Source of the DNA: Halobacteria archaeon HArc-gm2
GTDB lineage: Archaea > Halobacteriota > Halobacteria > Halobacteriales > Haloarculaceae
Reading direction: 5' to 3'
Length of the DNA stretch: 64,000 nt
Assembly: GCA_025517465.1 (NCBI GenBank)
Contig: JAOPKE010000007.1
Span: forward strand, 1 to 64,000
The stretch's first letter is position 1. Each line of letters starts with the position of its first letter. The position numbers and the translations under genes are program-made. The notes beneath the pieces were generated by a model, which did not search any database, had not been told where the DNA came from, and saw nothing but the letters and a program-made list of their open reading frames with translations. Of this stretch, positions 51,256-60,852 are shown piece by piece.

Positions 51256-53412
51256 TCAGTCGACGATCGGTGTTTCGACCGCCCGCTGGGCGCGGTCGAT
51301 CCCGTCGGTCGCGAAATAGCGGACCGCCCCCGCGGCGCTTTCGGTGTATCCGTGGTCGGCGCCGGGCGCGACCCGCTCCAGGATGCGACGGAGTCGGCCG
51401 GTGGCGCCCTGCAGTCGCTCGTTCGCGGTCGACGCGTCGCCGTCGGCCGCCGTCTCGGCGGCCCCCGCGGCGTCCTCGGCGGCGCCGTCGAAACCGGCAG
51501 CGACCTCCCGCCCGCCCTCGAACTCGCTGGTCACGGCGGCGGCGTCCGCGAGGACGGCCGAGAGGGTCCGCGCGAGCGACGTTTTCCCCGGCTCGACGTC
51601 GGGTATAGGTTCGCCCCGCAGCCGCGTGGGGTCGACCTGGACGGCACCGGTGACGCCGTCGTCGTCCGTTATCTCGACGGTGTAACGGCCGTCGCGGTGG
51701 ACCGGCACCGCGAAGCGGCCGTCCTCGACCGGCCGTCCGTCGAACACCGCACCGGCGAACCGCTCCGTAATCCGGACCTCGCTGATACCGGTCGAGTCCC
51801 GCCTGTCCGCCCGGAGGACGACCGCGTCCTCGTTCGCGACGAGCGTTACCCGGCCATCGACGCCTGGACGGACGGTCCCGCCGTCGTGGTCGAACCGCTC
51901 GGCGTAGGGGGCGATGCCCGGGCCGTTGACCACGAGTTCGTGGGACCCCGGTTCGACGTGGAGAAACCTGAACACGCCGTCAGCTGTCGGGAGCGCCGCG
52001 GGGTCGCTCCGGAGCAGACAGGCGACCTCGACCGCGGGCCGGAACCGCGAGACGTCGACGAACGGTGCGAGTGCGTCGCCGTCCGTTCCCGGGGCGGCGT
52101 CGACCTCGCCGCCGGGACCGCTTCCCATGATCGAGACCCGGCCGACGACCCGGTCAGTCAGGCTCGGCGGCTCGGCCCCGTCGATAGCGCGGCGGTGGTT
52201 CGGGTCCGTGACGTCGGCCGTCGGGTCGGCGAAGCGCTCGTTCTCCCAGGGGATGCCGACCGACGTGATGTGGTCGGCGAACCGGTCCTCGACGAACCCC
52301 GGTATCGCGAACTCGAAACTCAGTTGCGGGCCGGCGAAGTCGTCGAACGCCTCGCGGACGGCGTCGATGGGGAGCAGTTCGTAGGTCACGTCGCCGTCTG
52401 TCGGACTGCCCGGCCCCGTGAACACCGTCCCGGGTTCGCGGACGGGGAGCTTCCCCGGCGGTCGCGCCAGGTCGCGCCAGGACCGGACCGTGACGTCCTC
52501 GTCGACGAAGTCCTCGGCGTCGACGTCCGGCAGCGCCGGGTGGTCGGCGAGCGGGGCGCCGTCGAGTTCGGGGACGGCGAAGGGCACTCGAGCGCCCTCG
52601 TCGCGCGGCAGCCCGTAGGAGAAGGGCTGGCTGGACAGGCGATCGAGCGGTTTGACCGGGCCGTTCGAGACGTCGGGCGCGAAGTCGCTGAACGAGTACC
52701 GCTCGAAGCTCGCGACCCGCCCGTTGACGTCCGTCGCGCTGGAGTGCGAGCCGACCTCCGCGAGAACGGCGGGGCGCTCGTCCGGGCCGATGTCGGGGTC
52801 GAGGAACTCGTTGTTCGGGCACTTCCGCGCGTGGGCGCTCGCCACGAGTAACAGCGGGTCGCCACTCTCGGTGTCCACGAACACCTGCAGCAGCTCCCAG
52901 TCGTGCCAGTGGAAGTTGACCGTGAACTGGTCGAACACCGAGTACATCCAGTACTGGACCGCGACGATCCGGTCGTCGACCGGCGCCACGTTGTAGAAGA
53001 CGGCCGGGTTCGGGGGTTCGCCGGCCTCGTCGAACGCCCGGGTGTAGCCCGCGAGCGCGTCGAAGCCGTCGAGGACGCCGTCGGCGCTGTTCGGTCCGGC
53101 GTACGCCCTCGGATCAGTCGGAAACCACCGTTCCCGCCGGCCGAAGTAGACGTCGGGGGCGAACTGCGCGACGAGCGGCGGCACGGTCGCCGCCTCCGTC
53201 TCGGTCGCCGCCGCGGTTTCAGTCGGCCGCTCGGTGGGCTGCTCGCTTGGCGTTTCCGTCGACGCCGAGTCGTCGTCTCGACCGTCGGGCCGCGTCAGCC
53301 ACCCGAGACCGAAGCCCCCGACACCGGCGAACGCCGCGACGAGGCCGTATCTGAGTGCCCGGCGACGACTCCCGTCATCCGGCGTTTCGGCCGCTGAATC
53401 GCTCGTTTTCAT
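51256..53412 (-). CDS. Large Tat-exported protein with HDWE motif (Vps62/NPP1-like core)
   Basis: This protein of 718 residues has a Tat signal (SRRRALRYGLVAAFAGVGG) and then a Thr/Glu-rich spacer. The core at about 80-330 includes APDVYFGRRERWFPTDPRAY, VQYWMYSVF, VNFHWHDWELLQVFVD and VASAHARKC. The HWHDWE heptad resembles the GHRHDWE motif of NPP1-like proteins and the H-x-DWE of Vps62-type proteins. The C-terminal half has beta-sandwich modules and a final helical region of about 150 residues that may be a coiled coil. I do not know its function. The Tat signal implies the cell surface. Confidence 0.8.
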   Translation of the reverse strand: MKTSDSAAETPDDGSRRRALRYGLVAAFAGVGGFGLGWLTRPDGRDDDSASTETPSEQPTERPTETAAATETEAATVPPLVAQFAPDVYFGRRERWFPTDPRAYAGPNSADGVLDGFDALAGYTRAFDEAGEPPNPAVFYNVAPVDDRIVAVQYWMYSVFDQFTVNFHWHDWELLQVFVDTESGDPLLLVASAHARKCPNNEFLDPDIGPDERPAVLAEVGSHSSATDVNGRVASFERYSFSDFAPDVSNGPVKPLDRLSSQPFSYGLPRDEGARVPFAVPELDGAPLADHPALPDVDAEDFVDEDVTVRSWRDLARPPGKLPVREPGTVFTGPGSPTDGDVTYELLPIDAVREAFDDFAGPQLSFEFAIPGFVEDRFADHITSVGIPWENERFADPTADVTDPNHRRAIDGAEPPSLTDRVVGRVSIMGSGPGGEVDAAPGTDGDALAPFVDVSRFRPAVEVACLLRSDPAALPTADGVFRFLHVEPGSHELVVNGPGIAPYAERFDHDGGTVRPGVDGRVTLVANEDAVVLRADRRDSTGISEVRITERFAGAVFDGRPVEDGRFAVPVHRDGRYTVEITDDDGVTGAVQVDPTRLRGEPIPDVEPGKTSLARTLSAVLADAAAVTSEFEGGREVAAGFDGAAEDAAGAAETAADGDASTANERLQGATGRLRRILERVAPGADHGYTESAAGAVRYFATDGIDRAQRAVETPIVD

Positions 53413-53503
53413 GACGTCGCTGAACGTCCGTCGCGGCGGGTCGCTATAACAGTTTCCGCCGGTCGAGCGTCTGGTTCCGCTCCTGGGCGCTCGGCTCCCG
53501 CGC

Positions 53504-54631
53504 TCACTCCGCGTCTTCGCCGGTCGACTCGGGCAGCACGTGCAACCCGGCCCGGCTCTTCAGCACCGGCACCTCGTCGGCGTCGGGGTTCACGTAGTCG
53601 GGCCGCGGGACGGTCTTGGACTCGTAGGTCTCGGGGTCGAGCACCTGCATCGCCCGCTCGTCCTCGACGGCGACGAGGACGGTCGATTCGGCGTCCTCGC
53701 GGGTGCCGAGCCGGCGGGCCTCGGGCTCGTCGCCGACCTCGAAGCTGGCCTCGTAGTGCTCGCCGGTCGAGATGCGGGTCCCCTTCAGGTTGCCCTGGTT
53801 CGAACTCACGAGCACCGGCCCGTCGCCGTCGTCGGGGTCGATGATCTCGCCGGGCCGGTACTTCGGCAGGCGGACGGCGTAGCTCACGCGATACACCTCG
53901 TTGCCGTCCTCGTCCTCGGTGATCAGCCGCTCCGAGTCGGAGAAGCTCCCGCCGAGTTCGTCGACGATGCGACGGGAGACCTTCATCCCGATCTTGTTGG
54001 TCGAGACCTTGATGTTCGGGCCTTCCGAGCCCTCGTTGATCTCCGTGACGAAGGCGTCCCGGTCCCCCGTCGCCTCCATCTCGTCCACGACTTCGTGGGC
54101 GATCTCCTTGGCCCGGTCGACCTCCTCGCTGTCGGGCGTCCGGTCGACCGCGCGGACCTGGACGATAGAGGCGAAGGAGCCACCGGCGATCTTCCCGCAG
54201 CGCGTGCAGGTCTGGCGGGCGATCTTGACGGGGACCTGGACCTGCTCGGTGACGGGCGTGTCGCGGATGACGCCCGAGAACTCCGCGTGCATCCGGATGT
54301 TGTTCTGGTCCAGCTGTTCGGGCGCGACCTGCCAGGCCACGCTCTCGGCGTCGACGTGGATGCCCAGCGCCTCGCTCACCTCCTCGATGGCCACGTCCGT
54401 GTAGTCCTCCGCCCCGACGTCGACCCACCGGTTCCCCCGGTGGACCGCGCCGCACTGCGCGCACACCCTGACCTCGATGGACTCCGGCGCGTCGACCAGG
54501 TCGAACTCGTCGAAGTAACAGGCGTCACAGAGCGGACTGGTCGAATGCTGTGGCTCCCCGGGTCTCGATTCCAGCGCCTCGTCCGGAATCTCGTCGCCAC
54601 ACCGCGGACAGAACGCGCCCGACCGACTCAT
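53504..54631 (-). CDS. nmd3: NMD3-related ribosome export/assembly factor
   Basis: This protein of about 375 residues matches archaeal NMD3. Four CxxC zinc motifs are seen in the N-terminal half: FCPRCG, LCDACY, VCAQCG and TCTRCG. The C-terminal half is beta-rich with NIKVSTNKIGMKVSRRIV and SYAVRLPKYRPGEII. In eukaryotes NMD3 carries 60S subunits out of the nucleus; in archaea it likely acts in large-subunit maturation. ATG 54631 (MSRSGAFCPRCG) is chosen over 54688, which adds a non-conserved leader. Confidence 0.95.
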   Translation of the reverse strand: MSRSGAFCPRCGDEIPDEALESRPGEPQHSTSPLCDACYFDEFDLVDAPESIEVRVCAQCGAVHRGNRWVDVGAEDYTDVAIEEVSEALGIHVDAESVAWQVAPEQLDQNNIRMHAEFSGVIRDTPVTEQVQVPVKIARQTCTRCGKIAGGSFASIVQVRAVDRTPDSEEVDRAKEIAHEVVDEMEATGDRDAFVTEINEGSEGPNIKVSTNKIGMKVSRRIVDELGGSFSDSERLITEDEDGNEVYRVSYAVRLPKYRPGEIIDPDDGDGPVLVSSNQGNLKGTRISTGEHYEASFEVGDEPEARRLGTREDAESTVLVAVEDERAMQVLDPETYESKTVPRPDYVNPDADEVPVLKSRAGLHVLPESTGEDAE

Positions 54632-54748
54632 TGGACGTGCATAGCTGCCAGGACCGTTTAAGCCGTGCGTTCCGCGCCGCCCCGCCACGTGCTGTCGCGG
54701 GGCCGCGTGTCTTCACGGGGCCTGGAACGCCCGGCAGTGACGCCGCGG

Positions 54749-55762
54749 TCAGTCCGAGGGCTCCGGAACGGCGTCGAGGTACTCCTCGTTCACGACCCAC
54801 TCCCCGTCTTCCTCGACCATGTACTCGCCGTAGTAGGGGACGCGGTTCGCGACGGTCTCGCGGAACGTCTCGCGGATCTCCGCTTTCGACATCTCGCCCA
54901 TCGAGCGCAGGTCGTCGGTGCGGTTGAGACAGCCCTTGAGCTTCCCGTCGTGGGTGACCCGGACGCGGTGGCAGTTCGCGCAAAAGTCCTCGTTGCCGAC
55001 GGGGTCGACGACTTCGACCATCCCTGCCGACTCGTCGTCCGGTTCCCCCACGGTATCGTCAGCACCACCGATCCAGTAGCGCCGCCGGCCGTGCATCTCG
55101 CGGGTCTCCACGCGGTCGGCCCGCTCGGCGAGCCACTCGTGGACGTCGGCGACGTCGACGGCCCACTCGGGATTGCCGGTCAGTTCGGGCATGTACTGGA
55201 GCAACTGGAGGCGCAGGCCGGGTCGGTCGGCGACGAAGTCGACCATCTCGGGGACCTGGGCGGCGGTCTCCCGCAGTAATACCATGTTGAGCTTGACGGG
55301 GTCGAGGCCGGCGTCGAGGGCGGCCTCGACGCCCTCCAGCACGCGGTCGAACGCGCCGGACTGGGTCACCGCGGCGAACTGCTCGGGGTCCAGCGCGTCC
55401 AGTGAGACGTTGACGCGTTCGAGGCCCGCTTCGACGAGTTCGGGCGCGCTGCCGGGCAGGAACGTGCCGTTGGTCGTCATCGACGCTTCCATCCCGTCGG
55501 GGACCCGGCTGAGTATCTCCACCAGATCGTCGCGCAGCATCGGCTCGCCGCCGGTGAACTTCACGGCGTCGACGTCGAACTCGCGAGCGACTTCGAGGAA
55601 CCGCACGACGTCGTCGGCCGTCATCTCGTGGTCCCGGGGCGCCATCGGGCCGCGGGTGTCGCCCAGCCCCTCGTTGTGACAGTAGACGCAGTCGAAGTTA
55701 CACCGGTCGGTCAGCGACACCCGGACGCCCGACACCTCGCGGTCGAATTCGTCAACGAGCAC
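54749..55762 (-). CDS. moaA: GTP 3',8-cyclase MoaA (molybdopterin)
   Basis: This radical-SAM enzyme of 337 residues (GTG start) makes the first ring of molybdopterin. The first cluster motif is CNFDCVYC ([16 protein letters not shown]) and [12 protein letters not shown] binds SAM. The second cluster uses [19 protein letters not shown] near the C-terminus. Molybdopterin is needed for molybdenum or tungsten enzymes. It is divergent from hemL. Confidence 0.95.
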   Translation of the reverse strand: MLVDEFDREVSGVRVSLTDRCNFDCVYCHNEGLGDTRGPMAPRDHEMTADDVVRFLEVAREFDVDAVKFTGGEPMLRDDLVEILSRVPDGMEASMTTNGTFLPGSAPELVEAGLERVNVSLDALDPEQFAAVTQSGAFDRVLEGVEAALDAGLDPVKLNMVLLRETAAQVPEMVDFVADRPGLRLQLLQYMPELTGNPEWAVDVADVHEWLAERADRVETREMHGRRRYWIGGADDTVGEPDDESAGMVEVVDPVGNEDFCANCHRVRVTHDGKLKGCLNRTDDLRSMGEMSKAEIRETFRETVANRVPYYGEYMVEEDGEWVVNEEYLDAVPEPSD

Positions 55763-56028
55763 GGCGGATCACTCCGGCCGAACCGGAATCGCACGGGCCG
55801 ATAGTCGCGGACTCGGCCCGCCGTTTGCGGGGAAACTGGGTGTTCATTGGATTCGAGCGCCGAGAGCGTTGGATGGGAACGACTACCACCGCTGCGGGGA
55901 AAACAGTTGGGTCTGGTGCGAAAATAGCTGGACGAAGCGGTGCTCGTCTCTCGCCGCCAGTCCGTCTTCGAGGAACCGGACGGCGCGGTTCCAACAGCTT
56001 CTTTCTGCGGTGGGTCGAAGCTCTGCGC
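55763..56028. other. Intergenic region between moaA and hemL
   Basis: 266 bp between divergent genes. Two near-identical pieces (GCGGGGAAA-ACTGGG type) occur at about 55826 and 55894. The open frame through the region continues into hemL, but the conserved protein starts at 56029. No repeat element or RNA is seen. Confidence 0.4.
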
Positions 56029-57369
56029 ATGAACCACGAGCAGTCGCGCGACCTGTACGACCGCGCCCTGTCGGTCATGCCGGGCGGCGTCAACTCGGCG
56101 GTCCGGGCCGCCATCGAGCCGTACCCATTCTTCGTCGAGCGCGGGGACGGCGGCCACGTCATCGACGCCGACGGGAACCGGTACGTCGACTGGGTGATGG
56201 GGCTCGGGCCGCTGCTGTACGGTCACGACCTCCCGCAGCCGGTCGAGGCCGCCATCCAGTCCCACGCGAGCGAGGGGCCGATGTACGGGACGCCGACCGA
56301 GGTCGAGGTCGAACACGCCGAGTTCGTCACGCGACACGTCCCGAGCGTCGAGATGATCCGCTTCGTCAACTCCGGAACCGAGGCGACCGTCTCCGCCTGT
56401 CGGCTCGCCCGTGCCGCGACTGGCCGGGACAAGATCGTCGTCATGCAGGGCGGCTACCACGGCGCTCAGGAGTCGACGCTGGTCGAGGGGGACGGCGACG
56501 CCGTCCACCCGTCGAGCCCGGGCATCCCGCAGGCGTTCGCCGAGCAAACGCTCACGCTGCCGTTCAACGACAAGGAGGCGGCTCAGAAACTGTTCGAGGA
56601 ACACGGCGACGACATCGCGGCCGTCCTGACGGAGCCGATTCTCGCGAACTACGGTATCGTCCACCCCGTCGAGGGGTATCACGAGACGCTCCGCGACCTG
56701 TGCGACGACTACGGTTCCCTGCTCGTCTTCGACGAAGTCATCACGGGCTTCCGCGTCGGCGGCCTCCAGTGTGCACAGGGGAAGTTCGGGATCGAACCCG
56801 ACCTGACCACGTTCGGCAAACTCATCGGCGGCGGCTTCCCGGTCGGTGCTATCGGTGGGCGGGCCGAACTCGTCGAACAGTTCACGCCCGCCGGCGACGT
56901 CTTCCAGGCCGGGACCTTCTCCGGTCACCCGGTGACCATGGCCGCCGGCCTCGAATCGCTCCGCTACGCCGCCGAGAACGACGTGCACGACCACATCAAC
57001 GACCTCGGCGACCGGATCCGCGAGGGGCTCACCGACATCGTCGCCGACCAGGCACCCGAGTACACTGTCGCAGGCACCGACGGAATCTTCAAGGTCCTCT
57101 TCTCCAGGACGGCGCCGGAGACGTTCGACGGCCACTGCGAAGCCGGCTGTCGCCAGCGGACTGACTGCCCGCGATTCGACCACTGTCCGAAGAACGCCGC
57201 GGACGTCAAGGCGGGCGAGACCGACCGCTGGCGTCGCGTCTTCTGGCCGAAGATGAAGGACCAGGGCGTCTTCCTCGCGCAGAACCAGTTCGAGGCCCAG
57301 TTCGTCACCTACGCTCACACCCGGGAAGACGTCGAGGAGACTCTGGAAGCGTACAAGGAAGCGCTATAG
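56029..57369 (+). CDS. hemL: Glutamate-1-semialdehyde 2,1-aminomutase with Cys insertion
   Basis: This protein of about 446 residues makes 5-aminolevulinate for heme and cobalamin. It has the aminotransferase-class-III layout: [11 protein letters not shown] at the start, [26 protein letters not shown] and the PLP Lys in [18 protein letters not shown] 56029 ([14 protein letters not shown]) is the conserved start. Near residue 365 an insertion carries four Cys (C-x3-C-x5-C-x5-C), not found in bacterial or plant enzymes as I recall. It could bind metal or iron-sulfur. It is divergent from moaA and convergent with the DUF4349 gene. Confidence 0.95.
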   Translation: MNHEQSRDLYDRALSVMPGGVNSAVRAAIEPYPFFVERGDGGHVIDADGNRYVDWVMGLGPLLYGHDLPQPVEAAIQSHASEGPMYGTPTEVEVEHAEFVTRHVPSVEMIRFVNSGTEATVSACRLARAATGRDKIVVMQGGYHGAQESTLVEGDGDAVHPSSPGIPQAFAEQTLTLPFNDKEAAQKLFEEHGDDIAAVLTEPILANYGIVHPVEGYHETLRDLCDDYGSLLVFDEVITGFRVGGLQCAQGKFGIEPDLTTFGKLIGGGFPVGAIGGRAELVEQFTPAGDVFQAGTFSGHPVTMAAGLESLRYAAENDVHDHINDLGDRIREGLTDIVADQAPEYTVAGTDGIFKVLFSRTAPETFDGHCEAGCRQRTDCPRFDHCPKNAADVKAGETDRWRRVFWPKMKDQGVFLAQNQFEAQFVTYAHTREDVEETLEAYKEAL

Positions 57370-57373
57370 GCCG

Positions 57374-58399
57374 TTAGTCCTGGCCGCCATCGCCACCCTC
57401 ACCGTCGCTACTCTCGTCAGCACCACGCCCGTCGTCCGCCGCCGCTCGTTCTCCGACGGCCCCGTGCCCACCACTCCCGTCGGGCGTTCGGCCGCCACTG
57501 CTCGCGAACAGCCGCCGGACGAACCCGATGGACCGTCGCCAGCCGGCCACGATGCCCACGCCGAAGGCGCCCAGCGGGATCAGCGCCAGCCCGACGGGGA
57601 TGACGTAGCCGAAGAAGACGATGACGTACTTCAGGGCCGTCAGGCCGCCGTAGAACGCCTCCAGGAACGCGTCGGTGAAGCCGAACGCGGACTCGTAGTT
57701 CCTCGGCGGCTTCTCGCTTTCGGGTTCGTGCATGTCGACGCGGATAGTCGACATCGACTCGCGCTGCTGGAGGGACTGTTGCCGGCTGCGCAGGTTCCGG
57801 ACGTCGCTGCGGACCTGGCGGAGATCCTCGCGGACCCGTTCGGCCTCGTCGACGTCGTCGGTCTCGTTCAGGAGCCGTTCGAGTTCGCGTTCTTCCGCTT
57901 CGAGCTGCCGGATGCGTTCCTGGCGGTCGTCGTACTCGCTCGTGAAGTCCTTCACGCGGACGTCCTCGCGCTCGACGTGGCCCAGCGAGGCGATGGCGTC
58001 GCGCGCGCTGGCGAAGCGCTCGGGCGGGACGCGGACCGTCACCGTCCCGCGGTCCCACTCGCCCTGGCTGTCCTGCGAGCGGTCGCCGACGTAGCCGTCG
58101 TTGTCCGCGGCGATGGCCCGCAGTCGGTGGAAGGCGCGGCTGAAGTTGTCGACGCGAAGGGACATGTCCGACTCCCTGACGACGACGCGGTCGCCGTCGT
58201 CGGTGTAGTAGCTCCCGACTCCACCACCGCCGCTGCCGTCGTAGCTCGCGTCCAGTTCCGCGCTGCCACCGTCACCGCCCGCCTGCGGTGCGCTGGCCGC
58301 GTCTCCGCCGCCGCCCATCCCCGCACAGCCGGCGAGGACGACGAGCGCCGCAACGAGCACGAGGCCGATCCGCTGCCGATTTCCTCTGGCGTGAAGCAT
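57374..58399 (-). CDS. DUF4349-family lipoprotein with coiled coil and membrane helices
   Basis: This protein of 341 residues has a lipobox VLAGC at about residue 25 and a Gly-rich spacer. The DUF4349 domain (about 70-240) includes ADNDGYVGDRSQD and a coiled-coil segment (RQERIRQLEAEERELERLL). Two membrane helices (about 250-290) and a hydrophilic tail follow. DUF4349 proteins are common surface proteins with unknown role. It ends 5 bp from the hemL stop. Confidence 0.88.
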   Translation of the reverse strand: MLHARGNRQRIGLVLVAALVVLAGCAGMGGGGDAASAPQAGGDGGSAELDASYDGSGGGGVGSYYTDDGDRVVVRESDMSLRVDNFSRAFHRLRAIAADNDGYVGDRSQDSQGEWDRGTVTVRVPPERFASARDAIASLGHVEREDVRVKDFTSEYDDRQERIRQLEAEERELERLLNETDDVDEAERVREDLRQVRSDVRNLRSRQQSLQQRESMSTIRVDMHEPESEKPPRNYESAFGFTDAFLEAFYGGLTALKYVIVFFGYVIPVGLALIPLGAFGVGIVAGWRRSIGFVRRLFASSGGRTPDGSGGHGAVGERAAADDGRGADESSDGEGGDGGQD

Positions 58400-58568
58400 C
58401 GGTCTGGTCTACCTGGTAAAGGTACGGTACCATGCATCAAACGCCCGGTGGGTGAAACCGCCGTTTGACCGACGGACGGCGCCTCACTCGTCGGTTTCGA
58501 CGTCTCGCTTTCGCCCGCCGCTCACCGCGGCGCCAAACCTATTTTATGCCGGCGTCGGTAGCGCCGAT

Positions 58569-58943
58569 ATGGTCCCCTGGAAGCTCCTCAAGTACGCCGC
58601 GCTCGCGGTCGGGGCGTTCGTCCTGGTCAGCGCGGCCGTCTCCATCGTCGGCACCGTCGTCGGCATCGCCGCGAGCATCCTCGTCGCCATCGTCGCGATG
58701 CTCGCCGTCGCGGGCCTCACCTACGCCCTCGTGAAAGGGCTCCTCTGGTGGCGAGGGACGAGCAGCGAGTCGTCCCGTTCGACCGTCACCGGGAGCGACG
58801 ACGCCGACCGGGTCGACCGACTGACCGAGCAGTACGTCGACGGCCAGCTCAGCGAATCACAGCTCGAACAGCGACTGGAGTCCGAACTCGACGGCTCGGG
58901 GTCGGACGACGTCGAGCGTGAACTGGAGCGCCTTCGGTCGTAG
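58569..58943 (+). CDS. Small membrane protein with SHOCT-like tail (124 aa)
   Basis: ATG 58569 (MVPWKLLKYAALAVGAF) gives two adjacent hydrophobic helices (about 8-30 and 33-58), then a Ser-rich spacer. The tail (RVDRLTEQYVDGQLSESQLE, followed by QRLESEL) resembles the SHOCT motif, a short helical pair often ending membrane proteins that control oligomer formation. Role unknown. Confidence 0.75.
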   Translation: MVPWKLLKYAALAVGAFVLVSAAVSIVGTVVGIAASILVAIVAMLAVAGLTYALVKGLLWWRGTSSESSRSTVTGSDDADRVDRLTEQYVDGQLSESQLEQRLESELDGSGSDDVERELERLRS

Positions 58944-58973
58944 CGCTCGTGGGCTCCCGCGAGCGAACACGTC

Positions 58974-59000
58974 ATAGTGGTGGTTGTAAGCCCGTACTAT
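58974..59000. mobile_element. M4: minimal M element, 27 bp
   Basis: The left repeat ATAGTGGTGGTTGTAA is complete, but the right repeat is reduced to the last few bases (ACTAT) so only 27 bp remain. The TC and CA flanks are preserved. It is probably an internal deletion of a full element. It lies between two same-direction genes, 30 bp after the first stop codon. Confidence 0.6.
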
Positions 59001-59041
59001 CAGGCGGTACGCTTTCGAGTGGGGCGAGTCAACGCTCGAGT

Positions 59042-59872
59042 ATGCCGGACGACGACATCTCCCTCGACGAGAAGCGAGTGTACGAGGCGCGAAGGGAGGC
59101 GACGCGGGGGTACGTCGCCAGCGGCGTCGGGCTCGCCCACTTCGACGCCTCGGACGACCAGGTCGGCCGGTTCGGCCTCGACCACCAGTGCGTCGCCCGC
59201 GACGTCGCGGGCGCCGACGGCCGGTTGCTCGTCGCCACGGACGATGACGTGCTCGTGGGCAGCGAAGACGGGTTCGAGTCGACGGGGTTCGGCCCGGCGG
59301 TCGCGGTCGGCGTCGGTGACGACTTGCTGGCGGCTGGTCCCGACGGCCGCGTCGCCCGACTGGCCGACGGCGCGTGGGAGACGGTCGGCCGGGCCGACGA
59401 CGTGCGTGCGATGGACGGCGACCTGCTCGCCACGGCAGAGGGGGTCTATCAGGTCGAGCGTGCGGACGGCTGGGACCTCTCACACGTCGGCCTGGACGGT
59501 GTTCGCGACGTCGCTGCTGCCGGGGCGCTCGCCGCGACCGATTCTGGGCTCTACGCCGTCGGCGACGCCGCTGACGACGCCAACGGTGACTGGAATTGCG
59601 TGCTGGAGGGGCAGGCTTCGGTCGTCGCCAGCGACGGCGAGCACGCTCACGCCGTCGTCGACGGAACGCTCTTCGAACGCCTCGACGGCGCATGGCGCGA
59701 CGCCGACGCCCCCGCCGGCACCGTGGTCGGCGTGGCCTACGACCGCGGTACCTTCGCCGTCACCGACGACGGCCGGGTCCTGCTCGACCCCGTGACGGCC
59801 AAGGACGGCTCGCCCGGGTGGCGCACCCGCTCCCTCGGTCTCACTGACGTGGTCGGCGTCGCGATTCCGTGA
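59042..59872 (+). CDS. Beta-propeller-like protein (HVO_0234 family)
   Basis: This protein of 276 residues has repeated four-stranded modules with DG..W and LLVATDDDVLVGSEDG-type turns, giving a six- or seven-bladed propeller. It is known in Haloferax as HVO_0234 family. The start MPDDDISLDEKRVYEARREA is family-typical. There are no catalytic residues; it is likely a scaffold or regulatory protein. ATG 59042 follows element M4 by about 40 bp. Confidence 0.88.
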   Translation: MPDDDISLDEKRVYEARREATRGYVASGVGLAHFDASDDQVGRFGLDHQCVARDVAGADGRLLVATDDDVLVGSEDGFESTGFGPAVAVGVGDDLLAAGPDGRVARLADGAWETVGRADDVRAMDGDLLATAEGVYQVERADGWDLSHVGLDGVRDVAAAGALAATDSGLYAVGDAADDANGDWNCVLEGQASVVASDGEHAHAVVDGTLFERLDGAWRDADAPAGTVVGVAYDRGTFAVTDDGRVLLDPVTAKDGSPGWRTRSLGLTDVVGVAIP

Positions 59873-59909
59873 GTCGTCTGTTAGTGTGATTCGGAGTCTG
59901 CGAAAGCAG

Positions 59910-60632
59910 TCATGCCTCGCCGTGCCATTCTGCTCGGAAGCGTTGGTAGAACTCTTCGAGAAACGCGTGGCGATCCTCGGCCAACGTGTAAGCCGGCTCG
60001 GTATGAAGTTCTTCGCGTAAGCGGAGCAGTTTGTCCTCGAAGTGATAGAGTTGGGAGTACACGTCGCCCTCGGGGTCCCATAGTGGCGTCTCGTGTACTC
60101 CCCCGAACGCGAACGTCCGAGCGATGCCGACCGCGCCCATTGCGTCGAGATTATCGGCATCTCGCAGGATCTTCGCTTCCAGCGTCTCTGGCTGGGGGTT
60201 CTCCTGCCGAAAGGCGAGGTCGTCGTGGACGGCAACGCAATGTTGCACAGCGGAGATTGTGTCACGGCCGACGTTTGCACCTTCGAGAATCTGTGCGACC
60301 TCCGACAGCGTCTCCTCTGGGTCACAGCCAGTACCGTCTCCGAGCACGCGATGGAGGTCGTGAGTGAGTGCCGCGCACCCGGTCACCATACGGTCTGCGC
60401 TGAGCTCCCCAGCGAACCGCTGGGTGAGACGAAACACTCGCCAGACGTGATACATGTCGTGTCCAGAGGAGTCAGCATCCAGGTACTCCCGTACGTCAGC
60501 GGCGACGGCAGGAAACGGCGTCTCGCTGTGTCGAGGTCCGCCCGGGTGTTCGCCCGTCCGGGGGGTGGGATCTGAAAGTTCCGTACTCGTTTCGCCATCG
60601 ACTGCAGATTCATCGGTCGTCATGAATGTCAT
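59910..60632 (-). CDS. HD-domain phosphohydrolase
   Basis: This protein of about 240 residues has an HD domain: His in GHDMYHVWRVFRL, the HD pair in LTHDLHR (about residues 88-94), a His in VAVHDDLAF, and Asp in LRDADNLDAMGAVG. The N-terminal 40 residues are a Thr/Ser/Glu-rich leader; M5 (near 60620) is another possible start. Substrates of such proteins include nucleotides. The AT content is higher than in neighbours, which may mean a recent gain. Confidence 0.85.
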   Translation of the reverse strand: MTFMTTDESAVDGETSTELSDPTPRTGEHPGGPRHSETPFPAVAADVREYLDADSSGHDMYHVWRVFRLTQRFAGELSADRMVTGCAALTHDLHRVLGDGTGCDPEETLSEVAQILEGANVGRDTISAVQHCVAVHDDLAFRQENPQPETLEAKILRDADNLDAMGAVGIARTFAFGGVHETPLWDPEGDVYSQLYHFEDKLLRLREELHTEPAYTLAEDRHAFLEEFYQRFRAEWHGEA

Positions 60633-60852
60633 CGGGAACGCCCCTGCTCTGAAGACGTTCGGAATGTCTGTTTAGTCCACATTTGGGCATCCAAATAAGC
60701 AGTTTGGGTGCGGTATGGGGGGAACCCGGGCTCCATCGGTCACGCTCACTAGCAATCCTGTCGAAACTCACAATCCCATCCCGTTCGCGCCTCCCGCCTC
60801 GAAAGCTGCTAGAATCGAAAAGCGGTTTAGGGCAGCGGGCAAGCCACGACAC
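60633..60852. other. Divergent region between the HD gene and prs
   Basis: 220 bp. A short inverted repeat TTTGGGCATCCAAA at about 60683-60696 lies near the HD gene promoter (minus-strand CTTATTTGG) and could be an operator. GGTTTAGG about 27 bp before the prs ATG is a plausible TATA box. Confidence 0.4.
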
